Part shown: positions 41,133-52,505 of the stretch, one piece after another
Numbering within the stretch: the stretch's first letter is position 1
How the letters are laid out: each line of letters opens with the position of its first letter
Origin: Cotesia glomerata
Lineage: Eukaryota; Arthropoda; Insecta; Hymenoptera; Braconidae
Length of the DNA: 64,000 bases
Assembly: GCF_020080835.1 (NCBI RefSeq)
Contig: NC_058167.1
Span: forward strand, 3,658,659 to 3,722,658
Direction: 5' to 3'
Program-made: the position numbers and the translations under genes
The notes under the pieces: model-generated
Database searches by the model: none
What the model saw: the letters and a program-made list of their open reading frames with translations, nothing else
What the model was told of the DNA's origin: nothing

Positions 41133-41604
41133 TATCTTTTAAACGACTGAACCGATCGATTCTAAAAACTATTCAGCTCTTAACCTCAAAAAACTACGTC
41201 GATTGCTACCAGCCAGGTGAAAATCGGTTAATTCGCTCGAGAGATATCGTTGTCGAAAAAAATTATAAAAAATGTTTTTTTCAGAATTACTGTGAAATTT
41301 TGTCTGACCAGCTTGCGCTGAAAATTTTTCAAATAACTCAAAAAACTGCGTTGAATGCCGTAAACTGCGAAAAAATCGGTTTATTCATTCAAAAGTTTTT
41401 AAAGTTCCATAAAAAATCTTCAAGTTTGAATCGATCGAGCCAGGAATTTCAAAGTAGTTCCGAAAAAACACTTTTTTCGGTTTTCTTTCGAAAACGATAA
41501 CTCACGAACGAATCAACCCATTTCGACCGGTCTTACGGTGATCGACGTGGTTTTTTGATCTTAAGAGCTGATTAGATTTTGGAATTGATCGGTAGAGCCA
41601 TTTT
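41133..41604. repeat. ACTTCCCGCT-family repeat, mid part then inverted joint
   Basis: Forward mid region (tcttttaaacgactgaaccg to tcattcaaaagtttttaaag) up to ~41403. The sequence then turns to reverse orientation (ttccataaaaaatcttcaag, ggttttctttcgaaaacgat) up to 41604. This is another chimaeric joint within the family. Confidence 0.75.
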
Positions 41605-42732
41605 TAACTAAATCACTAGGTCTCTTAGTTGATGAAGTAGAGAGGGTAGGAGCCAAATAAAGTACGCTCCCGTGGACAAAACTCCCCCTTTAATGGGTTG
41701 ATCACACTAACTGACTTAGCAAGACGATTGTTCCCTGCTGTAACTCACTGGGAGTGTCCGGAACCCGTGTCGATTATTTCCGATGATGCAGGCTACGGCT
41801 GATGTGAGCTTGCTCTGCCGAGGTGTAAGTTGCAGTAGCGGATCAGGAGCCCGCCACTTCGGGCCTTGATTAGGAAGTACGCAGTGAATATTAGAGATCG
41901 GAATCTTCACCGCCCCGAGCGAATCTAGTCCGTCCGTGTATTCCGGGACTGGCTAAGTGTCGGCTAGGCCTCAGGGAACTGGGGTAGGAGTACTATCTCC
42001 GAGGGTACACCCGTTCCTAGTTATGACAACCCACTCCACTCCGTACGATGCGCTGGTAAATCAAAAAAGTATGAGTAATTTACAGGAAACAAACAAGAGT
42101 GGAAACGGGCTTCATGCCCAACAAGCAGCGATTGAAGCAAGCGCTGAAATGAAGCGAACGCAAGCGCTGGAGCGCCTTGAAAAGTTGACCATTGAGCTGC
42201 AAGAGTTTGTCCAAACAAAGGTCAATATCCACAAGGAGATAAAGACAACCGGTGTAGTCAATGCTCTTGGAAGATTCAAGAAACTGGACGAGGAATGGCA
42301 GTCATCACGACGACGCATTCAAACTGAAGTTGAGACGGAAGAAGCAATGGACACTGGAGCCGACGGTGACGGCGAATCTGCTGCTGAGGACAAGGGTGAA
42401 ACTGACACAAGGCTTGGAAAGAGAAAGGACCGAAATTCGCCAGAGCCAACCGACAAAGTCACATAGAAGAAGGACTTGAAAAAAAGCCCTCCCCAACGAC
42501 TGGCAGGACAGGGCGACGAACCTAAGAAGGCGACTGATTGGGAAAAAGTACAGTCTAAGAAGGAGAAGAGGAAGTTAGCTAGAGAGCAACTCTCAAAGCA
42601 GCCGCCAAAGTAGCCCAGGCCAGAGCCTAAGCGGAAAAAACCACGCAAATGGATCAGACCCGACGCACTGATCATCCGCCCGGCCAAGAAAACAAAGTAT
42701 GCCGAGATTCTGCGTCGCATAAAGCGGTACGT

Positions 42733-43336
42733 TGTAACGGGTGATTATTCCGCTCAATTGGCCCTTTAAATTAAATTAATTGAAATAATAAAACTAAAAA
42801 ATGAATCTAAATTAATTAATAAAAGGGCGCCACCGGGATTTTTAATCGCGGTTCCCGGATCCAGAACCATAGCTGAGCTTATCTACAGGGAGAGAGAGTG
42901 GAGGAAGGTGATCTGAAATGAATAAATTTTTATTTAACAACGGTACCAAAAAATTTATTAACAACAAAATAAAATAACATGTTCACTCGCACGTACACTG
43001 ACTCACTTAAGACTAACTTAACACTATGACTTATTACTACCGAGGATTCCGGGCTAAAACCGACGCCTCAACTTAACCTAAGTAGCCAGCAAAGCACCTC
43101 GTACAGAAGCTATCGTATACGAGGGCTATGTGTAAATTCCTTATAACTAACAAAAATTCTTAATCCTACAGTACCCTCATAAGGAGCGCTTTACTGCAGT
43201 TTCTAGCTACGTCATGCTGTCCACCGGACCCTCACGCTCTTAGACTATACGAACTACTCTACTCGGCAAAACATCAACAAGTAGAGAATGTACACACTCT
43301 AAAACATATATCCCGCACGATCACACACATAACTCG

Positions 43337-43379
<43 letters not shown>

Positions 43380-44790
43380 GCTCTACTTAACTTTTATTTT
43401 TGACTTATAAAATTAAACTCCAAAAATTTCAACATTAATTTTTACTAAAATTTTTCAGTCATTAGCTCGTAAATAAAATTATGAATTATTTCCACAATTA
43501 ATAAAATAAAATTCTCAAGAACTCAGGATTAAAATCGACGCCTAAACTTCTTCTAAAATTACCACGAGTTTAATACTCAACACAAAGAAAATTCCGGAAC
43601 ATTCGACGGACATTTTGTTGCAATTTTTACTCGAAATTTAATTATTAATTCTTAATTATATAAAATATTATCATAAAATTTCATCAATTAAATTTTACTA
43701 ATTATAAATTCCCGGAATTAATGTCCACGTTTTGTTAAATTAATTTCGAAGGAATTTTCCCAAGATGATGAAATTAAAATTATTTATTATATTTCCCAGG
43801 CCTTAATTTCAATATAATAATTAACCGCGTGGAATTTTTGACTAGATAATTAATGAACAATTATAAATTACCTCAATGTAAAATTAAATTCCGAAAAATT
43901 ATCCACGGGTATTTCAATCTGGAATTACGTCGCAATTTCTCAATAAATAATTTCCAATAAATAAAATAAATTCCCAATAAACAACATTATAAATCAATAA
44001 ATAATGATAAATAAATGATAATTCAATTGTTATAATTTATAATAATGGTCCAGTTGTTAATTTTACAATTTACTGCGTAGTATAATTCACAAAGGAATTT
44101 GCGCGCTCAAAATGGACGCCGGTGTACGTAACTGCGTAGCAAGCTTTGACCTCGGGTATACGAGCGGCGCTTGCCCGATCGTGAGCTGCCGATTGGAATT
44201 TTTCTCGGTGTTCAGAAATTAATTAATATTTTATTAATAAAAATGAATTTATTTAAGCCAATCTAGGATGTTAATAATTATTAACCGGCCGAATCAATAA
44301 TTTAATTTCTCACGACTCCTAAACCCAAGAGGTCTAGAACATTCCTCGGGTATAAAATCCCCCAAGAGGAATGCTCACAATGCTAACGAATCAAATCAAT
44401 TAAAATAATTAATTATTATTGAGCAAATTATTATAAACAATTGAACTATCAAAATTTAATTAATAATGAGAAGTAGTAAAATTGATGAGCCGGGTATACG
44501 ACCCCTTTGGCTCATCAAAAATGTGAAAGTCTCAATACCTGGTTAAATTTGTGCTGAGGAAACTATTTGTTCAAAACTGGCTTCCTTCTTGGACTTTTTG
44601 GCTGCTGATGTTGTTGAACTGAGCACTGCACCACTTCTAACTCACTGCAGCTACGCGATCAGCCAATAAACCTCAGACTTACCCCCATTTAACGCTAATG
44701 GGTCCCGAAGACCGAGACACGCCAGTGCTGCGTCGAATAATTATCATGCGTGATCGGTTTTACCGATGCAGGGTAAATTACCCTGTTACA
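42733..44790. mobile_element. LTR-like insertion (probable solo LTR), 2.06 kb
   Basis: It begins TGTAACGGGTGATT and ends ACCCTGTTACA. It is flanked by ACGT on both sides (42729-42732, 44791-44794), and ORF1 of the host element reads on across the joint. TG...CA ends and a 4-bp duplication are usual for Ty3/gypsy-type LTRs. No gag-pol frame is inside. It includes (CA)n at 43337-43377, AATAAA words on both strands and a GC-rich part near 44100-44200. Orientation is not certain. Confidence 0.6.
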
Positions 44791-45346
44791 ACGTCCCAGA
44801 TGAGCAGGTTCGTTCAACGGTAGATAAGATCAACAAGACCAGAAGTGGCGACTTGTTGATTACGATTTCGAGGAAGAGCACTGACAAAGGCCAAGCCCTC
44901 CAAAAGACGATCGCAGACATCCTTAAGGAGGAGGCCAAAGTGATCTGCAAAGGACCACAGGAGACCACCGAGATCCGAGATGTCGATGACGACACGACGA
45001 AAGAGCATATTCAGACCGCTCTAAAGAGGGAAGCTGGAGAAAGTTGTGACATTCCACTAGAGGCAATTAAAATCCGTAAAGTCTTTAGGAGTACGCAGAC
45101 AACCGCAGTGTTACTACCAGCAGCTGCAGCACAAAAGTTACTGGAGGGAAACTGCAAAATAAGGATCGGCTGGGTCAATTGCCGAATGAGAGCAACGAAG
45201 AGACCCATACAATGCTTCAAATGCTGGCACTTTGGGCACTTCAGATCTCAGTGCAAAAGCGAAGTCGACCGGTCTAAGCACTGCATAAGGTGCGGAAAAG
45301 AAGGACACAAAATTGCTGATTGTAAAAATCCAACTAAATGTGCACT

Positions 45347-46763
45347 CCCTGGTGGTTTCGGCGACACGGTGAAAGCACGGTCGAATGACGGTTGTTTCAC
45401 GGTCGTTTCACCGTATAAAGTTCGTTCTTACCGAGCGATCTGTCAGTCAACATCGGATACCGTTGTGAACGATATCTACTATAAATTTATTGAATATTTA
45501 CGGTGCATACGCAAGTGAATCTACGACGTTATGACCGACACTGTACGCTCAATATACTGTCCAAATACGGTGATTTTACGCTACTATCACGGACAATAAA
45601 ATAAAAAAAAATATTGCGGAAAGTCTAGACCGAGACTCGAACCCGATTCATCTGGTCGCACGCCCAAGACTCTACCAGCTAGGCTATCTAAGACACTGCA
45701 CGGAACATTTGATTCAGTCACATCATAAGGTGTCAAAACCAAGTCATTTTTTTTTCATTGCACAGATAAAAATAGCTTAAATAAAGTTATATTTTTTCCA
45801 TGACTTCAAAATAATAATTGTAATAAATGATTCAAATTTTTGATGATTACAAAATTCTTAATTTCGAAATTATGGTGAAATTATTAACTGTATAAAAAAA
45901 GATCTGGAAAAGAAATTGCTAAAAGTTGAATTTTAAAAAAAAAATATCTCATAATAATTTTTCTTGATAACAAACAATTTTTCCGTAATTTTGAAATTAA
46001 AGTTTTCGTCTCTAAGAAAAAAAAAAAAACAATATTGATTATTATATTTTTCATAATCAAAAGGTATTATAGTTTCTAATTTAAGACTATAAAAAAAATT
46101 CAACACTTGTAAGCCATAAACTCTTCTGAAAAGTATTGAAATGATGGATTTCTGTTGATTGCCTGTAATCTGATTAATTTTTTATAATTTTACTTTGAAA
46201 TAAACAAAATTACAATAATTTAATATTTTTTTTTTAATTTTTCATTCCGATTAGTTACTAAAAATTTCTCATTTACCTATCTTTTTATACACTTTGAGTA
46301 TTTTTAATGAAATAAAAAAAAATATAATCAGCACTTTTTCATTGTTGACTAGTAAAAAATTCCTGACTTACCGACAATATACGCTCGTTTCACGGTCGTT
46401 TCACTCACAGACTACTGTGCATCTACCACCGAGTTACGGTTTTTTGACAATTTATATGTTTTCGAATGACTGTCAAATGACAGACGATCGATCGATGATC
46501 TACGATTTTTACTCAGGTAAAAAATCGGAGAAGTCAAGTAAAAATTTGGTTTTTCGAATAGTGAAGTATTATAACTATACAGAATAAAAATCATGAAGTA
46601 ACAGTGAAAAACTTTTACAATGATACTCGTCGTTCACTGTCAAATGACGGCCGTTCGATAGTCAAGTGACGGTCATTCGACGATCATTTGTCGACACTGT
46701 GAATTTATGGTACATTCACCGTCATTTCACGATCATTTTACCGTGACCACGAATCCGCCAGGG
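45347..46763. mobile_element. 1.42-kb TIR element with CCCTGGYGG ends
   Basis: CCCTGGTGGTTTCGGCGACA and, inverted, CCCTGGCGGATTCGTGGTCA are flanked by CT on both sides (45345-45346, 46764-46765). Near both ends GACGGT, TTTCACGGTCGTTTCA and TCAAATGACGG motifs recur (45385-45410, 46385-46410, 46625-46745). The interior is AT-rich with a tRNA-like block (45621-45697). No transposase is seen. The retroelement zinc-knuckle codons flank it, which fixes the borders. Confidence 0.75.
45621..45697 (-). ncRNA. tRNA-like sequence inside the CCCTGGYGG element
   Basis: On the minus strand: TAGCCTAGCTGGTAGAGTC is a good D-arm/A box, and CGGGTTCGAGTCTCGG is a good T-arm/B box. An anticodon-arm-like TCTTGG...CCAGA lies between. 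GTCTTAGA and TCTAGAC can pair as an imperfect acceptor stem. It is either a decayed tRNA or a SINE head; the loop is irregular, so I assign no amino acid. Confidence 0.55.
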
Positions 46764-46867
46764 CTGTGCGTTGAACGGCACGGCGGAGAAAAGGCGGCTC
46801 ACTATGCAGGCACGAACAGATGCCCCGTCTTCCAAGAAGCGCTCCAGAAGATAACGAAGCCAAGAAC

Positions 46868-49713
46868 ATGAAGATATTGCAGCTCAACCTCAATCATTAT
46901 GAGGCTGCGCATGACCTGCTCATACAAACTGTGCGCGAATTAGAGGCAGACGTAGCACTTATAAGTGAGCCTTATAGACACCTGAGTAACCAACCCTGGG
47001 AATCCGACAGCACTAACAAAGCCGTCATCTGGTCTTGCAGTAAATGTCCTTTTCAGAGAACAGTCAACAATAAAGAAGCCGGCTTCGTAGCAGCATGGGT
47101 AGATGGCCTCTGCTTCTACAGTTGCTATACACCACCTAGTCTCTCTAATGAACAGTTTGAAGACTTCCTTGATCGGCTAACTGAGGATGCAAGAAAACAC
47201 TTTCCTGTGGCAATAGCTGGTGACTTTAATTCCTGGGCAGCAGACTGGGGCAGCAAGTTCACTAATACACGTGGAAAAGCACTTCTCGAGGCAATGGCCA
47301 CACTGGACGTGATCCTTCTTAACACCGGTGATACGCCAACGTATACTAAGGGAGAGGCAAACTCAATTGTCGACCTCACATTTGTCAGCAGTTGCTTAGC
47401 TCGAAGAGGTTTTTCTTGGAAAGTCTTGAACATCTACACCGCCAGCGACCATAGTACGATACTATGGGAAATATAAACTGGCCAGAATCTAACAAGAGTC
47501 AACAGGAGCGCTAGCGCGGTTGGGTGGAAAGTTAAATTTCTCGACCTCACTGCTTCAGTAGTAGCCCTAGAGTGCGATCCGATCATCGTAGAAACTGCTG
47601 AAGAGAAGATCAAGGACCTAATGAGAAGAGTCACCCAGGCCTGCGACGCCAGTATGTCCCGGAAATGTGGCATGAATTCAAGACCTTCGGTGCACTGGTG
47701 GAACGATCACATTAGCATTCTACGTTCAGAGTGTCTTAAAAAAAGAAGAAAGTCTCAGCGTGGCTACAGACGACCTAACTCCGCAGAGCTGTTGGCAGAG
47801 TATAAAAAGGCCCGTCATGAATTGAACAAAGTCATCAAAGAAAGCAAAAGACGCTGCTGGAAGGAACTGGTCGCAGACGTAGAGAAAGATCCATGGTGCA
47901 GACCGTATAAGGTGGTTATGACCCACCTGAAATGCCAGCCAATGCCATCACCTACGTGTCCACAGCTCCTAAAGAAGATTGTTACTGCGCTGTTTCCCCA
48001 ACAGCCGGTATTCACCTACAAGTTGGAGCAGCTCAACCCTGAAGACATCCCAACTATCACGTTGGATGAGTCGATAGAGGCAGGCAATCGAGTAGCGAAT
48101 AATAAGGTGCCGGGATTGGACGGAATCCCTAATATTGCCCTGAAATCAATCCTTAGGGCAGCACCGGCATTATTCCTTGACGTTTACTATACATGCCTGA
48201 AGGAAGGAACTTTTCCCCAGAAGTGGAAACAGCAACGGCTAGTGCTACTTCCAAAGGGGAAAAAGCTTTCGGAAGAACCGTCATCCTACCGACCACTCTG
48301 CATGTTAGACACGGCTGGAAAGATATTCGTGCGCATAATTCATCAGAGAATAGAGGCTGTAGTCGATGCACTCCTGCGTCATGCGGGCTCTAGAAGAAAA
48401 AAACGTACCAGGATACCTTTCCAGAATGGTAGCGAGCTACTTCACAAATAGGGTCCTGAAATATGACACGAAGAACAGTACGGAAGTCTACGAAATCACC
48501 GGAAGAGTGCTATAGGGATCAGTCTTAGGTCCTCTGCTATGGAACATCATGTATGATGGCCTCGTGAGAATAGCAACGCCTACGGGAGTCAAACTTGTAG
48601 CATATGCGGATGACGTAGCTGTCGTGATCGTCGCAAAGCACCTCGAAGAGATAGAAATGGCATTTGATATTACATTCAGATGAGACAATTTGTGGATGGA
48701 CATGGTGAACTTGCAACTAGCCAAGCATAAAACCGAGGCAGTGCTCATCACCAGTAGAAAAACGGTAGAAACTATCGTTGAGAGTCGGAGAACAAGAAAT
48801 CACATCAAAACCATTTATCCGTTATCTGGGAGTGATGCTGGATGCCTGACTCAATTTCAAGCAGCAGGTAAAACACGTCAGTGAGAAAGCGTCAGTAGTG
48901 AAGGCTAGTCTTGCATGGCTGATGCCTAACATCGGAGGCCCAATGCGGAGCAGGAGGCTACTATTGTCATCAGTAGTCACATCAGTGCTCACATACGGAA
49001 TATCCATTTGGGCTGATGCACTGGAAACCCAAGAATCATGGAGAAAAGCTGGACCAATATACCGACTGAGTGCCCTACGAATAGCTAGTGCCTTCCGCAC
49101 AATATCAGAAGAAGCAGTGTGCGTCATTGCCGGAACACTACCTTTTGAAGTTCTAGCAGAGGAAAAACGGGCCCTTTACCAACGAAAAAGGTCAACTGCA
49201 TTGAGCCCTGAAGAACTTAGAATTGAAGAACGGCAGAAGAGCATAGGCCGATGGCAACTACAATGGGATGCTGCAGAGAAGGGTAGGTGGACGCACCGCC
49301 TCATACCTCGGATCGACATTTGGCTTAACCGGAATCACGGCGAGGTCAATTACTATCTCACACAGATGTTGTCGGGACACGGGTGTTTCCGAGAGTATCT
49401 GCACCGCTTTAAGCACGATGATTCTTTTGAGTGCCCGTCCTGCCCAGGGGTTGATGAAGATGCGGAGCACGTCTTCTTTGTATGTCCTCGTTTCGAACCT
49501 TCACGTGAAGAGTTGGAGAGGTTCCTGAACCAGATAATGCAACCAGATTCATTAGTGGAAGCAATGTTGTCGTCAGAAGCTGCCTGGAACGCTACACGTT
49601 TGCAACAGAAGTCCTTAAAGACTTGCGTTCCACCGAAAGAAGAAGAGCAAATACCAGAAGCCAGAAGGATGGAAGTTAACACCTTAGCCACCAGAAGGAA
49701 GAGCAGTAGCTAG
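46868..49713 (+). pseudogene. R1-clade ORF2 (family B copy 2), broken
   Basis: Start ILQLNLNHYEAAHDLL (ATG at 46868). The endonuclease is open to a stop at 47476 (VAIAGDFNSWAADWG; YTASDHSTILW). The frame is open again to 48451 (NNKVPGLDGIPNIAL; SSYRPLCMLDTAGKIF). It then shifts near 48385; the YADD motif (AYADDVAVVIV, ~48600) lies in another frame with a stop near 48510. The last part, 48898-49713, is open for 271 residues, with the zinc finger CPSCPGVDEDAEHVFFVC. Inactive. Confidence 0.85.
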
Positions 49714-49919
49714 TTCCTCCCCTCACGAAGTAATGCCTGACGGCGGTTTCCATGAGGGATTAGGGGAAAGAAGAAAAGGGGTTTAGGGTTTAGTGAGTAG
49801 GGGCGTTAGCGTCGAGTTTTAGTATGACGCTGCGTCGAGTCGACACATATCCCGGCCAAACAGCTATGCCTGGAATCCGCAAAAAGGAATCCCCCCCCCT
49901 TAAAAGAAAAAAAAAAAAA

Positions 49920-50527
49920 CAGAAATCAGACACTCAAAAAAGACTGTGTGTTTTAATCTTTGGCAGAGCTCATATTGTCTTGAGTATACGAAAAAAGTCT
50001 TTTGTATTTATTTATACTCATTTAATTTAATTTATAAATTATAGCCAACTATTATTAATAGTTGCAGGTAATAAATAATACTGACGTCGGAAAAAAATTA
50101 TCGACGTCGGAAACAGAGAGCTAATGCTTAGAACTAAATATGTCAGTTCAATCTTTAGCAGAGTTGATTTTGACTTCAGTACAGTGAAAAACTTAGTTAA
50201 ACAATTTCCCTTTTTACAATTTAAATTAATAAATTATCGCCAACTAATATCAATAATTTCAAGTCATAAATAACACTGACGTCGGAAAAAGATTTCCGAC
50301 GTCGGAAACAGTTATCTGATACTCAGAACAGAGACTGTCGGTTTAATCTTTCGCAGAGTTGATTCTGACTCGAGTATACGGAAACATTCTCATCAAATAA
50401 TTCATATTTTAACAATTTGACGATTTTTATACTACGTAAGTGTTTAAAATGTCAGAATTACAATTCCGACGTCGGATTAGTGCACATTTCGACTAGTCGG
50501 AACTCAAATTTCGATGTCGGACGCATC
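49920..50527 (+). repeat. ~196-bp satellite with GACGTCGGA pairs
   Basis: TTTAATCTTTGGCAGAGCTC begins units near 49952, 50149 and 50341. Each unit carries CTGACGTCGGAAAAA and CGACGTCGGAAACAG (50080-50110, 50278-50306). The last part (50460-50527) has TTCCGACGTCGGA, CATTTCGACTAGTCGGAACT and TTTCGATGTCGGA. The same motifs, inverted, flank the family fragment at 15151. It is related in motif, not clearly in full sequence, to the 185-bp satellite. Confidence 0.75.
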
Positions 50528-50600
50528 CATTAGGGTCGACGGTTTGAAGGTTACAGGAAGCTTCCCTGACTACTCCCGCGAGGTTGTCACTATGTCTGTA

Positions 50601-50650
<50 letters not shown>

Positions 50651-52105
50651 GGTGTGTGTGTGTGACTATGTGACTCACTTATAACTTTTGAACGACTAAA
50701 CCGATCGGAATCTACTAAACGGCGTTCTAAGGAGTTCCCTCAAACTTAGATTTCCTATGAATTTGAACCGATCCGGACCGATAGATTTTGAGAAATTTTG
50801 AAAAATCTCAAAAAAAATAAGAAAAAAATTTTTTTTGAGAGTAGTTTTTTTAGAATATCTTTTAAACGGCTTTATCGATCAACTTCAAAAACAAATCCGC
50901 CCTTAAGCTTGAAAAACCACGCCGATCGTCGCTAATCCGGTCAAAATCGGTTGATTCGTTCGAGAGATATTTCTGAGCAAGGCCTCGTGACGTTGTCAAA
51001 ATAATTTGGCAACGCAGGTAAGCTCAAAGATTCGGGGACTAGACTAGACAGAAGAACGAACGAACGAGACTCTTGTAAGGGGGGATAGGTGTTATGGCTC
51101 AAACAGGTCTTACGGCTGCACCTCCCCGCATGGGCCCCGCTGGTAACTGGTCGGGTTGTTATTATATTACCGATCAGGCTAACGCAGTCGTTGAATGGGT
51201 TGATACAGTTAACTAAGTACGAGGACAGATTGACATTAAAATCAACTCAATTCACATCTGTCCTATGATAGCGTAAATGCTTGAGGACAGGGTTTTTCCT
51301 TGCCGGCAAACTTGGCTGTGTATTTCCTATGTGAGGGTAGGATAGATATACGTGCGTGTATAGCTCTTTTGAGCCCAGGAAACGGCCTCTTCGGAGGTAG
51401 GCGAAAGCCTCGCCTTATATTCTTCGTTCGAGAGATATCGTGAACGAAAAAAAACTGAAAAAAGTGTTTTTTTCACATAACTTCGTCATTTCTTCTCGGA
51501 TCGTTTTCGATGAAATAAAATAATTTTTAGAGCTTAAAAACCGCGTCGATCGCCGCCAAGAACGTAAAAATTGGTTGATTGATTCGAGAGATATCCTTGA
51601 TAAAATATTTGGAAACAAGTGTTTTTTTAACATAACTCCGACCTTTTTTGGAATTACTTTTAAACAGCTGCACTGATCAATTTCAAAAACTAATCAGCTA
51701 TTAGCATGAAAAAATTACGTCGATCGCCGTCAAGCCCATCAAAATTAGTCAATTCGGTCAAGAGATATCATGAACGAAACAAAACCGTAAAAAGTGTTTT
51801 CTTGGAATTACTCCAAATTTCCTAGTTTTATCAATTCAAACTTGAAGATTCTTCATGAAACTGGAAAAATTGCGTCGAATGCTGCCAAGCATAAAAATCG
51901 GTTGATTTATTCAAAAGTTAGTGCGGTTTGAAAATTAAAAAAATATTGCTCTATGAAACATCTATCACACTTTTGAGCTCGAAGAGCTCAAAAGCATAGA
52001 AAAGCTATCTTTTTAAGCTCGAAGAGCCTAAAATAACACATAAATTGTAATTTTGAGCTCGGAAAGCTCAAAAACATCATTAGTGCAATTTTAAGCACCT
52101 ACCCG
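50528..52105 (+). repeat. ACTTCCCGCT-family repeat, long variant with internal duplication
   Basis: The first ~100 bp of the head are missing. It starts at GGTTTGAAGGTTACAGGAAG and has a (TG)n core (50603-50666). The mid block (tcgatcgccgccaag, gagagatatc) occurs three times (50930, 51545, 51720). The tail has three GAGCTC-type hairpins. A 452-bp insertion lies at 50971-51422. Confidence 0.8.
50971..51422. mobile_element. 452-bp insertion with a 16-bp target duplication
   Basis: TTCGTTCGAGAGATAT occurs exactly at 50955-50970 and 51423-51438; related copies have it once. The insert begins TTCTGAGCAAGGCCTCGTGA and ends CGAAAGCCTCGCCTTATATT. It has no poly(A), no TIR and no long ORF. GGCCTCG and CGAGGC near the ends can pair. 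A duplication of 16 bp suggests target-primed retrotransposition. The family is not recognised. Confidence 0.6.
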
Positions 52106-52505
52106 ATGAAAAAAGTTTTTGTCTAATCATATATGATTATATATAGAATCATATATAATTATATATGAAATTATATATAACTATACATGATTATACGTGG
52201 GATCATATATAATTATATATAAGCCTATACATAATTAGATCTGATCATACCTGGTTGTTATAACCCCATATATAAGCATGTATAAGTCTATATATGATCA
52301 GACCTGATTATATATGAGTCTATATATAGTTAGATCTGATTATACCTGGCTGTTATAACCCCATATATTAACATATATAAGCCTATATATGATCATACCT
52401 GGCTGTTATAAGCCCATATATTAACATATAGAAGCCTATATATGATCAGATCTGATAATATTTGAGTTTATATATAATTAGATCTGATCAGGTTTGCATG
52501 GTCAG
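52106..52505. repeat. AT-rich degenerate repeat with TATATATGATCAGAYCTGAT
   Basis: TATATGATCAGATCTGAT, GGCTGTTATAACCCCATATAT and AAGCCTATATATGATCA recur several times at ~60-75-bp spacing. The sequence is rich in palindromes (GATCAGATCTGATC). No ORF. Confidence 0.6.

Larger units (their letters stand above)
42023..46866 (+). pseudogene. R1-clade ORF1 (family B copy 2), broken by two insertions
   Basis: Start at MTTHSTPYDALVNQKSMSN. An N-terminal coiled-coil-like part (RTQALERLEKLTIELQEFVQ) is open to a stop at 42466; similarity continues in the same region (PEPKRKKPRKWIRPDALI) to 42728. After the first insertion it resumes at 44795 (VPDEQVRSTVDKINKTRSGD) with the middle domain and the knuckles CFKCWHFGHFRSQC and CIRCGKEGHKIADC. 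The third knuckle (KCAL) is cut at 45346 and resumes at 46766. The end (RCPVFQEALQK) lies near 46820-46855. Confidence 0.8.
41635..49919 (+). mobile_element. R1-clade retrotransposon, family B copy 2, with two insertions
   Basis: 5' UTR (41635-42022), ORF1, ORF2, 3' UTR (49714-49906) and an A-rich tail (49907-49919). It is interrupted in ORF1 by the LTR-like element at 42733-44790 and by the TIR element at 45347-46763; without these it is about 4.8 kb. Its 3' end is followed by caGAAATCAGACACTC, not by (AC)n. The 5' end adjoins the family-repeat chimaera, with about 30 bp unassigned between. Confidence 0.8.

Noticed and set aside
24790..44680. Shared GCGATCAGCCAATAAA at 24800 and 44658 as evidence of one LTR family
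   Set aside because: It is a single 16-bp match containing a CCAAT box with no flanking similarity; chance or a common promoter motif is enough to explain it.
30040..49880. GGGTTTAGGGTTTAG in R1 family-B 3' UTRs as telomeric repeats
   Set aside because: Only two units occur, at the same place in each 3' UTR copy (near 30120, 39170 and 49785), so it is part of the element.
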